From NCBI GenBank assembly GCA_036519575.1, contig DATDKZ010000111.1, positions 1 to 7,988 of the forward strand: a stretch of 7,988 bases of DNA. The letters are read 5' to 3'. The position numbers and the translations under genes were made by a program. Under the pieces are notes generated by a model. That model was given only the letters and a program-made list of their open reading frames with translations. It searched no databases and was not told the DNA's origin. The stretch is from AC-69 sp036519575. GTDB lineage: Bacteria; Actinomycetota; UBA4738; HRBIN12. Shown piece after piece: positions 6,694-7,988 of this stretch (the stretch's first letter is position 1; each line of letters starts with the position of its first letter).

Positions 6694-7335
6694 TCAGGCG
6701 TTCGCCGAGCGCTCCCGCTCCTCCTGGTCGCCCTTCAGGACGCCGAGGATGGCTTCCATCTCGGTGTCCCCGACCGGAACCTCGCGACCCGTCGCCCGGG
6801 CCGCAGCGAGGAGGGTCCGAAGGTTCGACTCGGCCATCTCGGCCCGGGCCTCGAGATCCCTGACCCGGCTGGCAAGCGCCTGCGCCCGGCGCTCCGCCTC
6901 CTCGCGAGCCTCGCGGGACTCGCGCGCTTCCTCCCTGGCGGTGCGCAGTCCGGCCCGGAGGGAGGCGACCTCTCGGCCGAGCTCGATCATCCGCTCGATG
7001 GCCTCGCGCCCGATCTCCGAATACGTCGGCCGCGACGGGGGGCCCGGTTCGGCCGCCCGCTGCCGAGGGGACCTCGGCCTGCGGGGGCGGGGCACCTGTT
7101 CCCGCTCGCCGGGCTCGATTGGCCTGGGATCGACGAGTCGGTACTTGCCATCCACCATCTCCAGGCGCCGCCGCGCCAGCAACGCCCGGACCGCGCGGGC
7201 CGCTGCGAGGGGCTCGGGGAGGCCCATGTCCCGCGCGATGTCCGCCGGGCCCACCTCCAGTGCCTCGCCGGGTTCGACCCGGGACGCCACCGCGGCAAGG
7301 AACGCGTTCGCCCGCTCGAGGCTCTCCTGGTTCAC
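6694..7335 (-). CDS. unrecognised protein: probable winged helix-turn-helix plus C-terminal coiled coil
   Basis: This protein is 213 residues from the GTG at 7335. I do not recognise a named family. Residues 5-70 look like a winged HTH: helical NAFLAAVASR, then VGPADIARDMGLPEPLAAARAVRALLARR, and a short hairpin wing (LEMVDGKYRLVDP). Residues 71-104 are a Pro/Arg-rich flexible linker. Residues 105-180 are a continuous charged helix rich in Glu, Arg and Ala (REAREEAERRAQALASRVRD at 141-160), very probably a coiled coil for dimerisation or partner binding. The tail 181-213 ends very acidic and basic (GDQEERERSANA). No signal peptide or membrane segment is present. The start is uncertain: ATG 7395 (233 residues) and ATG 7443 (249 residues) are possible. 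I prefer GTG 7335 because the extra N-terminal sequence is Gly/Pro-rich and overlaps a promoter for the divergent gene. A DNA-binding regulator is the best guess. Confidence 0.7.
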   Translation of the reverse strand: MNQESLERANAFLAAVASRVEPGEALEVGPADIARDMGLPEPLAAARAVRALLARRRLEMVDGKYRLVDPRPIEPGEREQVPRPRRPRSPRQRAAEPGPPSRPTYSEIGREAIERMIELGREVASLRAGLRTAREEARESREAREEAERRAQALASRVRDLEARAEMAESNLRTLLAAARATGREVPVGDTEMEAILGVLKGDQEERERSANA

Positions 7336-7412
7336 AGCGGCTATCGTGGCAACTTCCGGGCCGGACCGCCAGCCCGTCGGGTGCCCCGCGAGCATGCAGC
7401 CGCCGCCAAGAT

Positions 7413-7442
7413 TTGACCCCGCCGCCGGAAGCGGTGTATACA
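7413..7442 (+). promoter_or_regulatory. sigma-70-like promoter for the CoA-transferase gene
   Basis: TTGACC (7413-7418) and TATACA (7437-7442) are separated by 18 nt, a near-consensus housekeeping promoter and the best in the window. Transcription would begin near 7448-7450. The -10 lies inside the palindrome TGTATACA (7435-7442), which also offers a TATACA to the minus strand, although I see no good minus-strand -35. The symmetric element could double as an operator half or core between the divergent genes. Confidence 0.6.
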
Positions 7443-7444
7443 TC

Positions 7445-7488
7445 GCGATGGAGCCGCTGGGACCTTCGGGTTCCGGCGGCTCCGTCGT
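7445..7488 (+). promoter_or_regulatory. 20-bp RNA hairpin with C(UUCG)G tetraloop at the 5' end of the CoA-transferase leader
   Basis: Bases 7445-7464 pair with 7469-7488 around the loop TTCG (7465-7468), closed by C7464-G7469. Sixteen pairs are Watson-Crick and four are G-U wobbles (7445-7488, 7449-7484, 7458-7475, 7461-7472). Wobbles pair only in plus-strand RNA and would be C-A mismatches on the other strand, and the UUCG loop is ultra-stable only in this orientation. The stem begins about where the promoter at 7413-7442 predicts transcription to start. No T tract follows. The ribosome binding site (7507-7513) lies outside the stem, so the role could be 5'-end stabilisation or binding of a regulator. 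Confidence 0.6.
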
Positions 7489-7506
7489 TGCCCCGTAGCC
7501 CTCGTT

Positions 7507-7513
7507 GGTGGAG
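7507..7513 (+). promoter_or_regulatory. ribosome binding site that sets the CoA-transferase start
   Basis: GGTGGAG ends 5 nt before GTG 7519. The frame is open upstream but offers no other convincing start codon, so this site fixes the choice. Confidence 0.6.
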
Positions 7514-7518
7514 ATCCG

Positions 7519-7988
7519 GTGTCAGGCCACCACGACGAGCCCACCGGTCGGACGGCCATCGATGCGCCCCTCTCCGGGGTGCGAGTGGTGGATTTCTCTC
7601 GGGTCCTCGCAGGGCCATTGGCCACCATGATCCTGGCCGACCTGGGCGCCGACGTGGTGAAGGTCGAACGCCCAGGCACCGGCGACGACACCAGACGGTG
7701 GGGGCCACCGTTCGTCGGCGAGGACGCCGCGTACTTCCTCTCGCTCAACCGGAACAAACGATCCATCGTCCTCGACCTTTCGACGGACGACGGAAGACAC
7801 GCCGCCCGCGACCTGGCCATCCGGGCGGACGTGGTGGTCGAGAACTTCCGCCCCGGGCTCATGACGAGCTTCGGGCTGGACTACGGATCCCTCGCCTCCA
7901 TCCATCCGGGCCTCGTGTATTGCTCGCTGGTCGCGTTCTCCGATGAAGGCGAGGGAGCTTCAAGGCCGGGCTACGACATCATCGTTCA
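7519..7988 (+). CDS. CaiB/BaiF (family III) CoA-transferase, 5' part (runs off the right edge)
   Basis: About 156 residues are visible from GTG 7519, in an open frame to the window end. Family III enzymes are cytoplasmic and move CoA between carboxylic acids; relatives include formyl-CoA transferase, carnitine CoA-transferase and alpha-methylacyl-CoA racemase. Typical N-terminal sequence begins around residue 18 with LSGVRVVDFSRVLAGP, then ILADLGADVVKVERPG, YFLSLNRNKRSIVLDL and ADVVVENFRPGLM with FGLDY. These make up the nucleotide-fold half of the interlocked dimer. Full-length members run to about 380-420 residues. The catalytic Asp, near residue 165-175 in relatives, lies just beyond the edge, so activity and substrate cannot be judged. 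The gene is divergent from the HTH/coiled-coil gene, with its own promoter and a strong leader hairpin. Confidence 0.92.
   Translation, partial: MSGHHDEPTGRTAIDAPLSGVRVVDFSRVLAGPLATMILADLGADVVKVERPGTGDDTRRWGPPFVGEDAAYFLSLNRNKRSIVLDLSTDDGRHAARDLAIRADVVVENFRPGLMTSFGLDYGSLASIHPGLVYCSLVAFSDEGEGASRPGYDIIV

Noticed and set aside
7336..7443. Longer N-terminus of the HTH/coiled-coil protein from ATG 7443 or 7395
   Set aside because: The extra residues are Gly/Pro-rich and low in structure. They overlap the divergent promoter, and ATG 7443 sits directly on the palindromic -10. I kept these only as alternative starts.
7119..7946. Plus-strand open frame of 275 codons across the divergent control region
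   Set aside because: It is Arg/Pro-rich throughout and overlaps the HTH gene antisense and the CoA-transferase out of frame. It has no conserved motif.
1..7988. tRNA, rRNA, CRISPR array, insertion sequence, phage or toxin-antitoxin genes
   Set aside because: No cloverleaf, repeat-spacer array, transposase or terminal inverted repeats flanking genes were seen. All long genes belong to transport or metabolism, apart from one possible regulator.

Overview
This is a high-GC window (roughly two thirds G+C by eye). GTG as well as ATG starts, dense operon packing with ATGA overlaps, and hairpin terminators without U-tracts fit an actinobacterium-like organism, possibly an uncultivated lineage. That assignment is an inference from style and protein character; the window contains no rRNA or other phylogenetic marker.

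Layout: (1) bases 3-497 hold the 3' part of a creatininase/creatinine-amidohydrolase-family gene that enters from the left edge. (2) Bases 498-706 are intergenic, with a small hairpin right after that stop, a candidate extended -10 promoter near 567-575 and two hairpins in the inferred leader. (3) Bases 707-6665 are a complete five-gene peptide/nickel-type (Dpp/Opp) ABC importer operon: family-5 substrate-binding protein, two permeases, two ATPases. Its junctions are tight: 39 nt, 3 nt, a 4-nt ATGA overlap and another 4-nt ATGA overlap. (4) Bases 6665-6693 are almost entirely one perfect 13-bp hairpin between convergent genes. (5) Bases 6694-7335, minus strand, encode an unrecognised protein with a probable winged helix-turn-helix and a long C-terminal coiled coil. 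(6) Bases 7336-7518 are a divergent control region with a good sigma-70-like promoter pointing right. Directly after it lies a 20-bp RNA-type hairpin closed by a C(UUCG)G tetraloop. (7) From 7519 to the right edge is the 5' part of a CaiB/BaiF (family III) CoA-transferase gene.

How they may work together: the five transporter genes make one importer. The binding protein captures an oligopeptide or similar solute outside, the DppB- and DppC-like subunits form the channel, and the DppD- and DppF-like subunits hydrolyse ATP. The binding protein has no lipobox cysteine and instead carries a C-terminal transmembrane anchor. The upstream amidohydrolase could act on an imported cyclic or amide substrate, but a probable terminator and a separate promoter lie between it and the transporter. 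The HTH/coiled-coil gene and the CoA-transferase are divergently arranged, so the HTH protein is a candidate regulator of that neighbour and of itself. The sequence proposes this but does not prove it.

I found no tRNA, rRNA, CRISPR array, insertion sequence or phage gene. The most unusual elements are the 5'-terminal UUCG hairpin of the CoA-transferase transcript, the C-terminally anchored binding protein, and the uncharacterised HTH/coiled-coil protein.
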